64,000 nucleotides of DNA, from assembly GCF_000285515.1 (NCBI RefSeq), contig NZ_HE610957.1, positions 916,745 through 980,744 of the forward strand. The letters run 5' to 3'. The notes beneath the pieces are model-generated. The model was not told the DNA's origin and ran no database searches. It saw only the letters and a program-made list of their open reading frames with translations. A program made the position numbers and the translations under genes. This DNA comes from Paenibacillus senegalensis JC66 (GTDB taxonomy: Bacteria; Bacillota; Bacilli; Paenibacillales; NBRC-103111). This document shows, in pieces, positions 55,425 to 64,000 of this stretch; the stretch's first letter is position 1, and each line of letters starts with the position of its first letter.

Positions 55425-55466
55425 TTAAAAAAGCGCTCTGCAGGCACGCTTGCCTGCAAAACGCTT
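55425..55466 (-). terminator. Terminator of ftsZ
   Basis: Minus strand hairpin AAGCG..TTGCAGGCA with TGCCTGCA..CGCTT, followed by TTTTAATG, about 22 bases after the ftsZ stop codon. Confidence 0.85.
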
Positions 55467-55487
55467 GAATAATCAAGGCCAATTCTG

Positions 55488-56627
55488 CTATTCGTTCAAA
55501 TGGTTCTTGCCGCGGTTTCTAAGGAAAGTAGGAATATCGAGCTGATCATTGCTTGGCTGATTACCGAAAGGACGGATGTTGTTGGACGGGCTCTGACTTT
55601 GGTAGTTCCGATTGTCCTGACCTTCCGGAGAAGCACCCGGCTGCTTTCGCTGAGGCACGGTTTGTCCACCCGGTTTGGTTTCAAATCCGGTTGCAATGAC
55701 AGTTACTTTGATCTCCTCTTTCAAGCTTTCATCGATGATCGCACCAAAAATGACATTCACTTCGGGGTCAGAAGCGCCGATAACAATTTCAGCCGCTTCA
55801 TTTACCTCGTACAAGCTCAAATTGGAGCCGCCGGTAATGTTCATGATGACCCCTCTGGCACCTTCGATAGAGGTTTCCAGAAGCGGGCTCATGATTGCCT
55901 TCTTCGCCGCTTCAGCCGCACGATTCTCGCCTGTGCCCCAACCGATACCCATCAATGCCGAACCCCGTTCCGTCATAATGGTCTTGACATCGGCAAAGTC
56001 GAGGTTGATCAATCCCGGCACCATGATCAAGTCAGAAATGCCTTGAACCCCTTGACGCAGAACGTTATCCGCTTCGCGGAACGCCTCGATCATCGGGGTC
56101 TTCTTGTCGACAATCTCTAGCAGACGGTCATTTGGAATCACAATTAAGGTATCTACCTTTTCCTTCAAGGCATTGATTCCATACTCAGCCTGTCCTTGAC
56201 GCTTGCGCCCTTCAAATGTGAATGGACGAGTGACGACACCTACGGTTAGCGCTCCGCACTCCTTGGCAATTTCAGCGATGACCGGGGCAGCACCTGTTCC
56301 AGTTCCCCCGCCCATACCAGCCGTAACAAACACCAGATCGGCTCCTGTCAGCACTTGAGTGATAGCTTCTCGAGACTCTTCTGCCGCTTTTTTGCCTACC
56401 TCGGGGTTTGCACCGGCGCCAAGCCCTCTTGTAAGCTTCTCGCCTATTTTCAGCTTAGTCTCGGATTTAGCCAGATTAAGCGCCTGGGCATCCGTGTTGA
56501 CCGTAATAAATTCTACACCTTGAATTCCGTTTTCTATCATACGGTTAACCGCATTGCTACCGCCGCCACCTACACCGATGACTTTTATCGTAGCCATTTG
56601 TTCCAAATCCAAATCGAATTCAAACAT
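55488..56627 (-). CDS. ftsZ: Cell-division GTPase FtsZ
   Basis: A 379-residue tubulin homologue forming the division ring. GTP-binding [18 protein letters not shown] and [19 protein letters not shown]7 loop [20 protein letters not shown], a variable Gln/Pro-rich linker, and the C-terminal peptide [17 protein letters not shown] that binds FtsA and SepF. The ATG at 56627 matches family starts; the frame to 56651 has no ribosome site. Confidence 0.97.
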   Translation of the reverse strand: MFEFDLDLEQMATIKVIGVGGGGSNAVNRMIENGIQGVEFITVNTDAQALNLAKSETKLKIGEKLTRGLGAGANPEVGKKAAEESREAITQVLTGADLVFVTAGMGGGTGTGAAPVIAEIAKECGALTVGVVTRPFTFEGRKRQGQAEYGINALKEKVDTLIVIPNDRLLEIVDKKTPMIEAFREADNVLRQGVQGISDLIMVPGLINLDFADVKTIMTERGSALMGIGWGTGENRAAEAAKKAIMSPLLETSIEGARGVIMNITGGSNLSLYEVNEAAEIVIGASDPEVNVIFGAIIDESLKEEIKVTVIATGFETKPGGQTVPQRKQPGASPEGQDNRNYQSQSPSNNIRPFGNQPSNDQLDIPTFLRNRGKNHLNE

Positions 56628-56700
56628 ACGATTGTTATCCTCCTCACCCATACTGTGATCACATCTGCAATGTGTTCGACCGAGATGTCGTGATCTATCT

Positions 56701-57942
56701 CTAAATTAATTCGCTTAACCAGTTTTTGAATCTTTCAAACCATCCCTGCTCCTTATCGGCAGGCTGGGCTTTTTTGGAAGGCAGTTTCTTGGCCGGGGCC
56801 GCAGCGCTACGGTTGCGCAAAGTTTTGGTAAGGAAGATAATAATGCCAACCCCGCCTGTAAAGGAAGGGTCACGTACACCAATAAAATCCGGGGAAGCGA
56901 TTCGGACTGAAGCCGATAGCTCTTCTTGTGCCACGTTCAAAATACCCGGCATAGTCATCGTTCCTCCGGTTAATACGTATCCTCCCAGTGCATCCTCGTA
57001 ACCCATGCGGGCCGCCTCAGCACGAATCAATTGGAAGATCTCCCTGACTCTTGGCTCGATAATATTCGCCAAATCTACTTGATTAAACTCCTTTTCGGAG
57101 TTGCTGCCAATTCTAGGAACCTTAAATACCTGATCGCTAGAAGCATCATTAATCGAGGCGCAAGCAAACTTCAACTTGATTTTCTCGGCATTCTCCATCT
57201 GGGTATGAAGGCCGATGGAAATGTCGTTGCTTATGAACTCGCCGCCTATCGGCAAGGTCGAAGTAGCCGCTAAATTGCCGTTCTCAAAAACGGAGATGGT
57301 GGTCGCTCCGGCGCCAATATCTGCAAGAATCGTACCTATCGTCTTCTCATCCTTAGAAAGAGTCATATAGCCTGAACCCAAAGACATGAGGACAAGATCG
57401 GCCACATTCAGTCCGGCCTTCTCCACTACACGGCGTAAATTATGTATAGCGGTTTTGGCTCCCGTAATAATGGTGGCCTCCACCTCCAGACGAACTCCAA
57501 TCATTCCTCTGGGGTCCTGGATCCCTTCCAGCCCATCTACTAAATACTGTTTGGGCACAATGCCGATAATTTCCCGCTCCGGCGGCAGTGCGATTACTCT
57601 TGCAGCTTGTAAGACCCGATCTATATCTTCTTCTCCGATTTCCCTATCTTCATTGGAAACGGCAACTACTCCATGGCTGGTTTGCAAACCGATATGATTG
57701 CCGGAAATTCCGACATAAACCTCTGAAATTTGAATGCCGACCATGCGCTCCGCGTGATCGACGGCATTTCGTATCGATTGTACGGTCTGATCAATATCGA
57801 CAATAGCACCCTTGCGAATACCTTCGGATTCCGCGGATCCTACGCCGATAATATTGATAGTTCCGTTAGCAACTTCCCCGATAATGGCACGAACCTTGGA
57901 AGTACCAATGTCCAAACTGACGATGACGTCATTGTTGCTCAA
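56701..57942 (-). CDS. ftsA: Cell-division protein FtsA
   Basis: A 413-residue actin-fold protein anchoring FtsZ to the membrane. ATP-binding [37 protein letters not shown] and [20 protein letters not shown], and the C-terminal amphipathic helix [13 protein letters not shown]. Followed by ftsZ after 73 bases. Confidence 0.96.
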   Translation of the reverse strand: MSNNDVIVSLDIGTSKVRAIIGEVANGTINIIGVGSAESEGIRKGAIVDIDQTVQSIRNAVDHAERMVGIQISEVYVGISGNHIGLQTSHGVVAVSNEDREIGEEDIDRVLQAARVIALPPEREIIGIVPKQYLVDGLEGIQDPRGMIGVRLEVEATIITGAKTAIHNLRRVVEKAGLNVADLVLMSLGSGYMTLSKDEKTIGTILADIGAGATTISVFENGNLAATSTLPIGGEFISNDISIGLHTQMENAEKIKLKFACASINDASSDQVFKVPRIGSNSEKEFNQVDLANIIEPRVREIFQLIRAEAARMGYEDALGGYVLTGGTMTMPGILNVAQEELSASVRIASPDFIGVRDPSFTGGVGIIIFLTKTLRNRSAAAPAKKLPSKKAQPADKEQGWFERFKNWLSELI

Positions 57943-58080
57943 TCCTAGGCACCTCCTGTTGCTTGTCCCTATTGCAGTCTAAATTTAGACCTCTGTACAT
58001 ATTCAACATCGTTCCTGTTTTCCCTCTTTTTTCAGCGATTTTTTATATAGTAAATAATTCCTATTTCGCAGAAATCCCAT

Positions 58081-58110
58081 AGTATCAATTCTAACATTAT
58101 TGAATGGCAA
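58081..58110 (-). promoter_or_regulatory. Candidate promoter of ftsA-ftsZ
   Basis: Minus strand TTGCCA (58105-58110), 18-base spacer, GATACT (58081-58086), in the 229-base gap between divIB and ftsA. Moderate match only. The rest of the gap holds no gene. Confidence 0.35.
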
Positions 58111-58171
58111 AGAGTAGTCTATTTTGATCTTTTTTTGCTCTTTCAAAACAAGCCTGTAATAGGCTGGCTGC

Positions 58172-58978
58172 TCACTCGGCCAAGTTATTCCCCGCCTCTT
58201 CCTCCTCCAGTTCTACGGGAAGAAAGCGGTCTTGCTCCATTAGCGTAAACACCCCTGCATGGATGTCCTGATCTTTAATTTCCTGGACCAGGAGATTAAA
58301 ATACTGCAGCTTTTCTGCGAGCAAAGCTATTCTTGTGGAAACTTCAAATTGCGATTTGGTATACATCCGGATCTTATCTTCGTAAGCCTGGCTGGGATCC
58401 GGCACAATCTCCGAAATATCGTCCAAGAGGGGCTCAGCTATGCTGCCGAGCACGCTGCACAGCTCGATCATTAGCGGATTACCCGCTTCCCATCCGCTCA
58501 GGATAGGCCTGTCCAATGGTATCGCGAGGCCTTCAAGAGGAACGGCCGTGCCGTCTGCCAGCAGCGCCTCTCTCGCCCCCTGATCATTGATGGTAAAGGC
58601 CACCCGCTCATGCTCTGTCACTTCAATCTGCACATAACCGGGGAACTTCTTGTGAATGGCCGCTTCCCTAACGGGCTGCAGCGCTTCTATGTTTGCGATC
58701 ACTTCTCGATCTTTTATAGTAAAAAAGCTGTCCCCCAGAGTAATCCCCGAGACTTGTCCAATCTCCTCAGCTGATACCATCTCGTACCCGACTATTTCAA
58801 TCTCGCTTATTTTACTGATGGAAGATTGAAAGAAAAGAATGGCTAATAATGTAACAAAAAAAACGACAAGCAAAATGACCCTTTTGCGGTTAGTCCTTTT
58901 TTTCGGCCGGGCTGGTTTGATAGCCGGCACTTTTCGTTCAGCAGACAATCGATCACCTTCTAGAAATCTACTGCTCAA
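58172..58978 (-). CDS. divIB: Cell-division protein DivIB/FtsQ
   Basis: A 268-residue bitopic membrane protein. A basic cytoplasmic part with RPKKRTNRKR, one helix (VILLVVFFVTLLAILFFQS), then the POTRA domain (SKISEIEIVGYEMVSAEEIG) and the FtsQ beta domain. It stabilises the septal synthesis complex. It is separated from murA by a terminator and a long dyad. Confidence 0.92.
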   Translation of the reverse strand: MSSRFLEGDRLSAERKVPAIKPARPKKRTNRKRVILLVVFFVTLLAILFFQSSISKISEIEIVGYEMVSAEEIGQVSGITLGDSFFTIKDREVIANIEALQPVREAAIHKKFPGYVQIEVTEHERVAFTINDQGAREALLADGTAVPLEGLAIPLDRPILSGWEAGNPLMIELCSVLGSIAEPLLDDISEIVPDPSQAYEDKIRMYTKSQFEVSTRIALLAEKLQYFNLLVQEIKDQDIHAGVFTLMEQDRFLPVELEEEEAGNNLAE

Positions 58979-59022
58979 GGATAAACGGATTCGCCCCTTT
59001 AGGAATAGGCGCGTTTGTCAAG

Positions 59023-59068
59023 CTTCATCAGAAATTTGAAAATATGAGACTTATACTTTCTGATGAAG
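59023..59068. repeat. Perfect 12-bp inverted repeat before divIB
   Basis: CTTCATCAGAAA (59023-59034) and TTTCTGATGAAG (59057-59068) flank 22 AT-rich bases. It sits in the gap between the murA terminator and divIB. No T-run follows on the minus strand, so it looks more like an operator or an RNA stem than a terminator. Confidence 0.7.
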
Positions 59069-59072
59069 TGAA

Positions 59073-59116
59073 AACGTCCTTATCCCTTCCTAGGCAGGAA
59101 GGGACAGAAGGACGTA
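59073..59116 (-). terminator. Terminator or attenuator after murA
   Basis: Minus strand ACGTCCTT..TCCCTTCCT pairs with AGGAAGGGA..AAGGACGT, followed by TTTTC. It splits the murB-murA transcript from divIB-ftsA-ftsZ, at least in part. Confidence 0.7.
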
Positions 59117-59126
59117 CAGCTTACCA

Positions 59127-60407
59127 TCAAGACAGGAGGGTTTTTCGGCTTAGCGAGGGACAGCGGCTTATGTTTGCCCCTAGCTTGCCTAGCATTACTT
59201 CTATTCTATCATATCCCCTATCAATATGATGCACTTCTTCAACCACCGTCGTTCCGCGGGCAGCCAGCCCGGCAATGACAAGAGCCGCTCCTGCCCGCAA
59301 ATCGGTCGATTCTACTGTAGCGCCGTAAAGTCTGGGTACACCTCTTATAAAGGCTGAAGAGAGGTCTACGTGGATGTCGGCGCCCATTCTCGACAGCTCC
59401 TCCACATGCTTGAAGCGGCCGTCAAAGATCGTTTCCTTAATGATGCTGATTCCATCCGCGAGGGCAAGCAGCACCATCATTTGCGGCTGCAAATCGGTAG
59501 GAAATCCCGGATGAGGGGAAGTTACTACTCTCTCTACCGCCTTGGGCCTGGCCGGACACGTCACCTGGATGACATCTCCTTGGGAAACAACCTGCACACC
59601 TGCCCGCTTTAACACATGAATGACTGAAGTCAAATGGGCCGGATTGGCGTTTTCTAAGGTTACGCTGCCGCGAGTTGCTGCCGCCGCACACATTAGTGTT
59701 CCAGTTACGATTCGGTCGGAAATCACCTTGTAAGAAACCGGTTGAAGCTTGCTCACACCCTCGATCGTAATTGTATCGGTTCCGGCACCGATCATTTTCG
59801 CGCCCATGGCAATTAAATAATTCTGCAGATCCACGATTTCGGGCTCTCTGGCTGCATTGAATATTCTTGTCGTTCCTTCAGCCATAACCGCAGCCATCAT
59901 AATATTCTCCGTAGCTCCGACACTGGGGAAGTCTAATACAATATCGGCGCCTTTCAATCGTTCGGTGCGGCACAGGATGGTGTTCCCCTTCTCTTCCACC
60001 ACTGCACCTAATGCTTGCAGCCCCTGCAAATGCAAATTGATTTTTCTTTCACCGATCGCGCATCCGCCAGGCTGATAAATTTGCACAGTGCCAAATCGGG
60101 CAAGTAAAGGACCCATGAGGAAAACAGACGACCGCATTTGCTTCATTAATTCTTGCGGGATGTGAGAGGAATAAATAGGCGATGTATTTAACGTTACTTT
60201 ATCGCCCCGAAGCTCTGCTTTGCACCCCAGAGCGCGTAAAATGTCCAGCATCACGTGGATGTCCAACAAATCCGGTATATTCTCTAGTACGTGTGTTCCT
60301 TCAGCCATAATGCTTGCTGCAAGGATGGGCAATGCTGCGTTCTTAGCTCCATGAATTCGTATGGTTCCCGAGAGTGGTTTCCCGCCTTCGATCACCAACT
60401 TTTCCAA
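59127..60407 (-). CDS. murA: UDP-GlcNAc 1-carboxyvinyltransferase (housekeeping)
   Basis: A 426-residue MurA catalysing the first committed step of peptidoglycan synthesis. Lys-Asn in IHGAKNAALP, Arg in MRSSVFLMGPLLARFG, the active Cys in PGGCAIGERKINLHL, Asp in FPTDLQPQM, Arg in TDLRAGAA and DRGYDRIE. Much closer to typical MurA than the copy at 14149. It lies directly after murB inside the division cluster. Confidence 0.96.
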   Translation of the reverse strand: MEKLVIEGGKPLSGTIRIHGAKNAALPILAASIMAEGTHVLENIPDLLDIHVMLDILRALGCKAELRGDKVTLNTSPIYSSHIPQELMKQMRSSVFLMGPLLARFGTVQIYQPGGCAIGERKINLHLQGLQALGAVVEEKGNTILCRTERLKGADIVLDFPSVGATENIMMAAVMAEGTTRIFNAAREPEIVDLQNYLIAMGAKMIGAGTDTITIEGVSKLQPVSYKVISDRIVTGTLMCAAAATRGSVTLENANPAHLTSVIHVLKRAGVQVVSQGDVIQVTCPARPKAVERVVTSPHPGFPTDLQPQMMVLLALADGISIIKETIFDGRFKHVEELSRMGADIHVDLSSAFIRGVPRLYGATVESTDLRAGAALVIAGLAARGTTVVEEVHHIDRGYDRIEVMLGKLGANISRCPSLSRKTLLS

Positions 60408-60422
60408 TGTTTCACCTCCGAA

Positions 60423-61358
60423 TTACCGTTCACCCACCACCAATACTTCAGGAACCAGTTTCACATCGTATTTCTGTCCGATCACCTTCTGGATATGGTC
60501 AATGAGGGTGAGCACGTCTTCCGCTGTAGCCTGCCCCGTATTGATAATAAAGTTGGCGTGAAGAGTTGATATTTCCGCCCCTCCTACTCTCTTTCCTTTC
60601 AGCCCGGAGGCTTCAATTAGCTGTGCAGCGTAATGCCCTGGAGGATTACGGAAAACACTGCCGGCAACAGCAAGTGAAAGGGGCTGGGTTTTCAACCGTC
60701 TTTCCCTGTTTACGGCATAGGCCTCCGTAATTTTTTTAGGGTCTCCTGGAACCAGCTCCAGCACAGCCTCCGTAACGATAGCAGATCGTTCCTGAAGAAT
60801 AGAATGACGGTAAGAATACTGCAACTCTTCATTCTGCAAAATCGCCCATTCTCCATTATCCTGCAGTACTTCAGCTTGCTTAAGAATACGTGACATCTCC
60901 GACCCGTGAGCCCCGGCATTCATAAAGACGGCGCCACCAATGCTTGCGGGAATGCCTCCCGCAAACTCCAGCCCGCTTAAGCCTCGTTTGTTCGCCAATA
61001 TGGCCAGCTTGATCAGCGAGAAGGCTGCACCCGCGTACACGATATTGTCTTCAAACCTTGCGTAATCCAATGCATCGGACAGCTTGATGACAATACCCCG
61101 GATTCCTTTGTCGGTTACCAGCAAGTTTGAGCCTTTCCCCAGCACAAACCAGGGAATTTGCTTTTCTTTAGCTAGACGGACAATGGATACCAGCTGCTCC
61201 TTAGTCTCCGGTATGACTAAAGCATCAGCGGGGCCTCCTATTTTCCAGTACGTGTGAGGCGCCATTGGCTCATTGGCCAGCACGGTGCCAACATTCGCAG
61301 CCTCCAGCTCAGTAATCCACGGCAGCAATAGGCTCACCCTTTCTTCAAAAAAATGCAT
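60423..61358 (-). CDS. murB: UDP-N-acetylenolpyruvoylglucosamine reductase (housekeeping)
   Basis: A 311-residue MurB forming UDP-MurNAc with FAD and NADPH. GKGSNLLVTDKG and AGGIPASIGGAVFMNAGAHG bind FAD, the catalytic Ser is in VAGSVFRNPPGHYAAQLIEA, and the final Glu is in LVPEVLVVGE. It is about 15 residues longer than the paralogue at 15558. In B. subtilis murG would lie just before it; here only 213 bases separate it from spoVE. Confidence 0.96.
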   Translation of the reverse strand: MHFFEERVSLLLPWITELEAANVGTVLANEPMAPHTYWKIGGPADALVIPETKEQLVSIVRLAKEKQIPWFVLGKGSNLLVTDKGIRGIVIKLSDALDYARFEDNIVYAGAAFSLIKLAILANKRGLSGLEFAGGIPASIGGAVFMNAGAHGSEMSRILKQAEVLQDNGEWAILQNEELQYSYRHSILQERSAIVTEAVLELVPGDPKKITEAYAVNRERRLKTQPLSLAVAGSVFRNPPGHYAAQLIEASGLKGKRVGGAEISTLHANFIINTGQATAEDVLTLIDHIQKVIGQKYDVKLVPEVLVVGER

Positions 61359-61571
61359 GGGCTTTGCAGGTAGGATCGGCTGCAGCGTTTCCGCTGCTCC
61401 GGTTTTCTGCCTGGTTAACGGGTGTTTGTCACGGGTATAGTGTATCTTATGTCAAATCCCCAATAGTGTGACAAAAGCCCAATCGCAACCTGCAGCCGCA
61501 TGAAAAATGTATCCACCCTCATCGCTAGTCCATCGGGTCCGGCGTGATGGCGGGCTGCAGCCGCATCCCGG

Positions 61572-62672
61572 TTACCCTCTTGAATAGCGGGAGATGTTTA
61601 ATAAAATGCCAAGCGAGGTCAGCATCAAGGTCAATGAGGAGCCTCCGTAACTGATTAGCGGCAGGGTAATCCCCGTAACCGGGAACATGCCAATGACCAC
61701 GCCGACATTAATAATGACTTGGACCGCTATCATACCGGATATCCCGGCCGCGAGCAAGCTGCCGAACGTGTCGGGGGCGGTAATGGCTGCTCGCAGTCCT
61801 CTCCATACCAATAAAGCAAACAGTACAAGAACCAGCGAGCCGCCAATGAATCCAAGCTCTTCCCCAATGATGGAAAAAATAAAATCCGTTTGCGGTTCGG
61901 GAAGGTAGCTGTATTTTTGCAAGCTGTTGCCGAAGCCAAGCCCGGCAAGACGTCCGGGGCCTATCGCATAGAGCGATTGAATAGCCTGGTAGCCGGCGCC
62001 AAGCGGGTCCTGCCACGGATCAAGAAATGCGGTAATCCTTTTCAAGCGGTACGGTGCTGCGGCAATCAGGCCGACAAACCCCGCCAGCCCTACCAGCCCC
62101 AGCATAGCCAGATGGGAAATACGGGCTCCCGCTGTATAAATAATCAGTAAAGTGGCCCCTACCAATACCGCGCCTGTACCCAGGTCGGGCTGCAGCATGA
62201 TCAGACCGAATGCCAGCCCCATGACCGCCAGCGGGGGCAGCAGGCCGCGGGTAAATTGAGTAATTTTCCCCTGCTCCTCGGACAACAGCTTGGCCATAAA
62301 AATAATCATTCCGATTTTCATAAATTCGGAAGGCTGGATCCCGAAGGAGCTGATGCCGAGCCAGCTTCTCGCTCCGCCCCGTATGACACCCACTCCCGGA
62401 ATTAAAACGATAACTAGAAGAGCGAAGCAAACCAGCAAACCGAGCTTCGCGTATTTCTTCCAAACCCAGTAGTCCACGTTCATCGTCAAACCCATAGCTG
62501 CTACACCAAGGACTGCAAAAAGCAGCTGTCTTTTCACATAATACCAAGAATCCCCAAAATCATGAAAAGATAAAATAGAGCTTGCGCTGTACACCATAAT
62601 GACGCCAATGGTCAGCAAGAGCAAAGTCGAAACCAACAACACCGCATCTGGAGCGGTACGTGCTTTTCCCAT
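61572..62672 (-). CDS. spoVE: SEDS-family peptidoglycan polymerase (SpoVE/FtsW)
   Basis: A 366-residue membrane protein with about ten helices, a glycan polymerase. SEDS signatures are SASSILSFHDFGDSWYYVKR, GARSWLGISSFGIQPSEFMK and the C-terminal MFPVTGITLPLISYGGSSLT. The position after murD, as in B. subtilis, favours SpoVE (spore cortex); FtsW function cannot be excluded by sequence alone. Confidence 0.9.
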   Translation of the reverse strand: MGKARTAPDAVLLVSTLLLLTIGVIMVYSASSILSFHDFGDSWYYVKRQLLFAVLGVAAMGLTMNVDYWVWKKYAKLGLLVCFALLVIVLIPGVGVIRGGARSWLGISSFGIQPSEFMKIGMIIFMAKLLSEEQGKITQFTRGLLPPLAVMGLAFGLIMLQPDLGTGAVLVGATLLIIYTAGARISHLAMLGLVGLAGFVGLIAAAPYRLKRITAFLDPWQDPLGAGYQAIQSLYAIGPGRLAGLGFGNSLQKYSYLPEPQTDFIFSIIGEELGFIGGSLVLVLFALLVWRGLRAAITAPDTFGSLLAAGISGMIAVQVIINVGVVIGMFPVTGITLPLISYGGSSLTLMLTSLGILLNISRYSRG

Positions 62673-62713
62673 GTCCTCACATCCTTCAACAAGATGGGAC
62701 AGCCAGAGCTTGG

Positions 62714-64000
62714 TTATCCCCTTGTTAAAAGATTATGCACGGACTGCTTAAACATGCTCCCCCGTTCCTCAAAGGAGGCAAACATGTCCCAGCTCGCACA
62801 GCATGGCGACAATAGCAGAATGTCCCCCTCCTTGCAGAGGGAAGCTGCTGATTGGACAGCCTGATCCATTGCTTCCTCGGGATCCGCTGCATCCACGCGC
62901 ACAACATGCCCGACATTCGCCTGTTGGGCGGCATTAGCCAGCTTGTGGCGCGTCTCCCCTAAGGCGATGAGGCCTTTCAGCTTCGCCTGGAATATCGGGA
63001 TCAATTCCTCAAAGCCGGAGTCAGGCTTGTCTTTTTGCCGGTCCAGTCCGCCTGCAATCAGGACGACCGGACGATCGAATCCTTCCAGCGCCTTAATCGT
63101 GGCTGTGGCATTCGTCGATTTGGAATTGTTGTATATGAGCACTCCCTGGTGCTCCGCGACCCATTCCAAGCGGTGCTCCACCCCGCGAAATTGCCGCAAG
63201 GACTCCGCGATTACCGTCAGCGATACTCCTGCGGCAATGGCAATGGCAGCCGCCGCCAGCGCATTCTCGAGATTGAAGGAGCCCGGCACGCCTACCTCGG
63301 AGGCCCGCAAAATATGCCTCATGTCTCCTCCGGCCGGCCGATACACGATATCTCTCTCCAACTGCCCGCTTTCCGCATGGCGGCGTATAAACACGCCTTC
63401 CTCCAGCTGTTCCTTTGTAGAAAAAGGAAGAACTTTGGCGGTTAATTGGGAAGCGAGCCTGCGGCACTCGCCATCATCCCAATTCAAAACGGCTATGTCC
63501 TCCTTACACTGGTTCGCAAACAGCTTGAATTTAGAGGCGGTATAATCTTTCATTGTGCCGTGATAATCCAAATGAGTTTCCGAGACATTGAGCAGACAAG
63601 CGATCTGCGGGCGAAAGCGCTGCGTACCTTTAAGCTGAAAACTGCTTAATTCTGCAACCAGCCACTGGTCCTTTTCCGCTTGCATCGCAGCATCAGCCAG
63701 CGGCCTGCCGATATTGCCGGCCACGATCGGCCGCAATCCGGAAGCCTCCAGCATTTCTCCTACCCATGTCGTTGTGGTCGTTTTCCCGTTGGAGCCTGTT
63801 ATGCCGATAATAGGCGCCCGGCTGACGACATAGGCGAGCTCCACCTCCGTCACGACTTCGATACCAAGCTTTTCCGCTTGTTTGATCGGATCGGCCCTAT
63901 AGGGAATTCCCGGATTTTTAACAACCAGTTCCACTTCCCTGCTGATCAGACCCGGGGGATGCTCGCCACAAACAACAGAAATACCCAGCGCCTCCAACTC
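62714..64000 (-). CDS. murD: UDP-MurNAc-L-alanine-D-glutamate ligase, 5' end cut by window
   Basis: The last 427 or so residues of MurD. ATP-binding IIGITGSNGKTTTTTWVGEM, the carbamylated-lysine region and ENALAAAAIAIAAG, RQFRGVEHRLEWVAEHQGVL and YNNSKSTNATATIKALEGF are all present. The N-terminal Rossmann start is beyond position 64000. The Met at 63997 is an internal residue. It adds D-Glu to UDP-MurNAc-L-Ala. Confidence 0.95.
   Translation of the reverse strand, partial: ELEALGISVVCGEHPPGLISREVELVVKNPGIPYRADPIKQAEKLGIEVVTEVELAYVVSRAPIIGITGSNGKTTTTTWVGEMLEASGLRPIVAGNIGRPLADAAMQAEKDQWLVAELSSFQLKGTQRFRPQIACLLNVSETHLDYHGTMKDYTASKFKLFANQCKEDIAVLNWDDGECRRLASQLTAKVLPFSTKEQLEEGVFIRRHAESGQLERDIVYRPAGGDMRHILRASEVGVPGSFNLENALAAAAIAIAAGVSLTVIAESLRQFRGVEHRLEWVAEHQGVLIYNNSKSTNATATIKALEGFDRPVVLIAGGLDRQKDKPDSGFEELIPIFQAKLKGLIALGETRHKLANAAQQANVGHVVRVDAADPEEAMDQAVQSAASLCKEGDILLLSPCCASWDMFASFEERGSMFKQSVHNLLTRG

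Overview
The window reads as chromosomal DNA of a spore-forming, low-to-mid GC Firmicute of the Paenibacillus type. It carries the conserved Bacillales block murD-spoVE-murB-murA-divIB-ftsA-ftsZ-spoIIGA-sigE-sigG-ylmC/D/E-sepF-ylmG/H-divIVA-ileS-DksA-like-lspA-rluD-pyr, with a T-box before ileS and a PyrR-type attenuator before pyrR. It also has an S-layer-homology protein, a manganese catalase of the spore-coat type, and an LL-diaminopimelate-type aminotransferase. The genus is inferred from gene content and order only.

Layout. 1-5.4 kb is accessory: a DUF3231 protein, a manganese catalase lying between tRNA-Val debris and an intact tRNA-Val, a LysR regulator divergent from an unusual adenylosuccinate synthetase paralogue, and a small XRE regulator. 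5.6-26.4 kb is a large cell-surface polysaccharide locus. Most of it runs leftwards: chain-length/kinase pair, GalU, phosphoglycosyl transferase, five glycosyltransferases, a flippase, ManC, UDP-glucose dehydrogenase, and a second MurB/MurA pair. A putative polymerase and an odd membrane protein are divergent on the right. 26.4-31.3 kb holds an SLH protein, a tRNA operon (fMet-Ile-Leu), several non-coding repeat families, a PgpA-family phosphatase, a 2H phosphoesterase and two small proteins. 31.6-40.7 kb is the pyrimidine operon (pyrR-B-C-carA-carB-F-E). 40.7-64 kb is the aminotransferase followed by the division, sporulation and cell-wall block, with murD cut by the window edge.

How the genes work together. 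The polysaccharide locus can supply UDP-glucose (GalU), UDP-glucuronate (Ugd) and GDP-mannose (ManC). Its extra MurA/MurB pair predicts a UDP-enolpyruvyl/lactyl-GlcNAc (UDP-MurNAc-type) precursor dedicated to the surface polymer. This is distinct from the housekeeping murA/murB at 59-61 kb and is the most interesting system in the window. The locus has a good sigma-A promoter followed by a long leader with a 5' hairpin, a second structured gap after the kinase gene, and paired Spo0A-like boxes, suggesting control tied to development.

Other notable points: a gene that can only start at AUU; a PurA paralogue altered at IMP- and aspartate-contacting positions; a frameshift in an A6 tract of the DksA-like gene; absence of murG from its usual place; a 52-bp-period palindromic repeat array; and split tRNA-Val fragments that may mark an old integration site.
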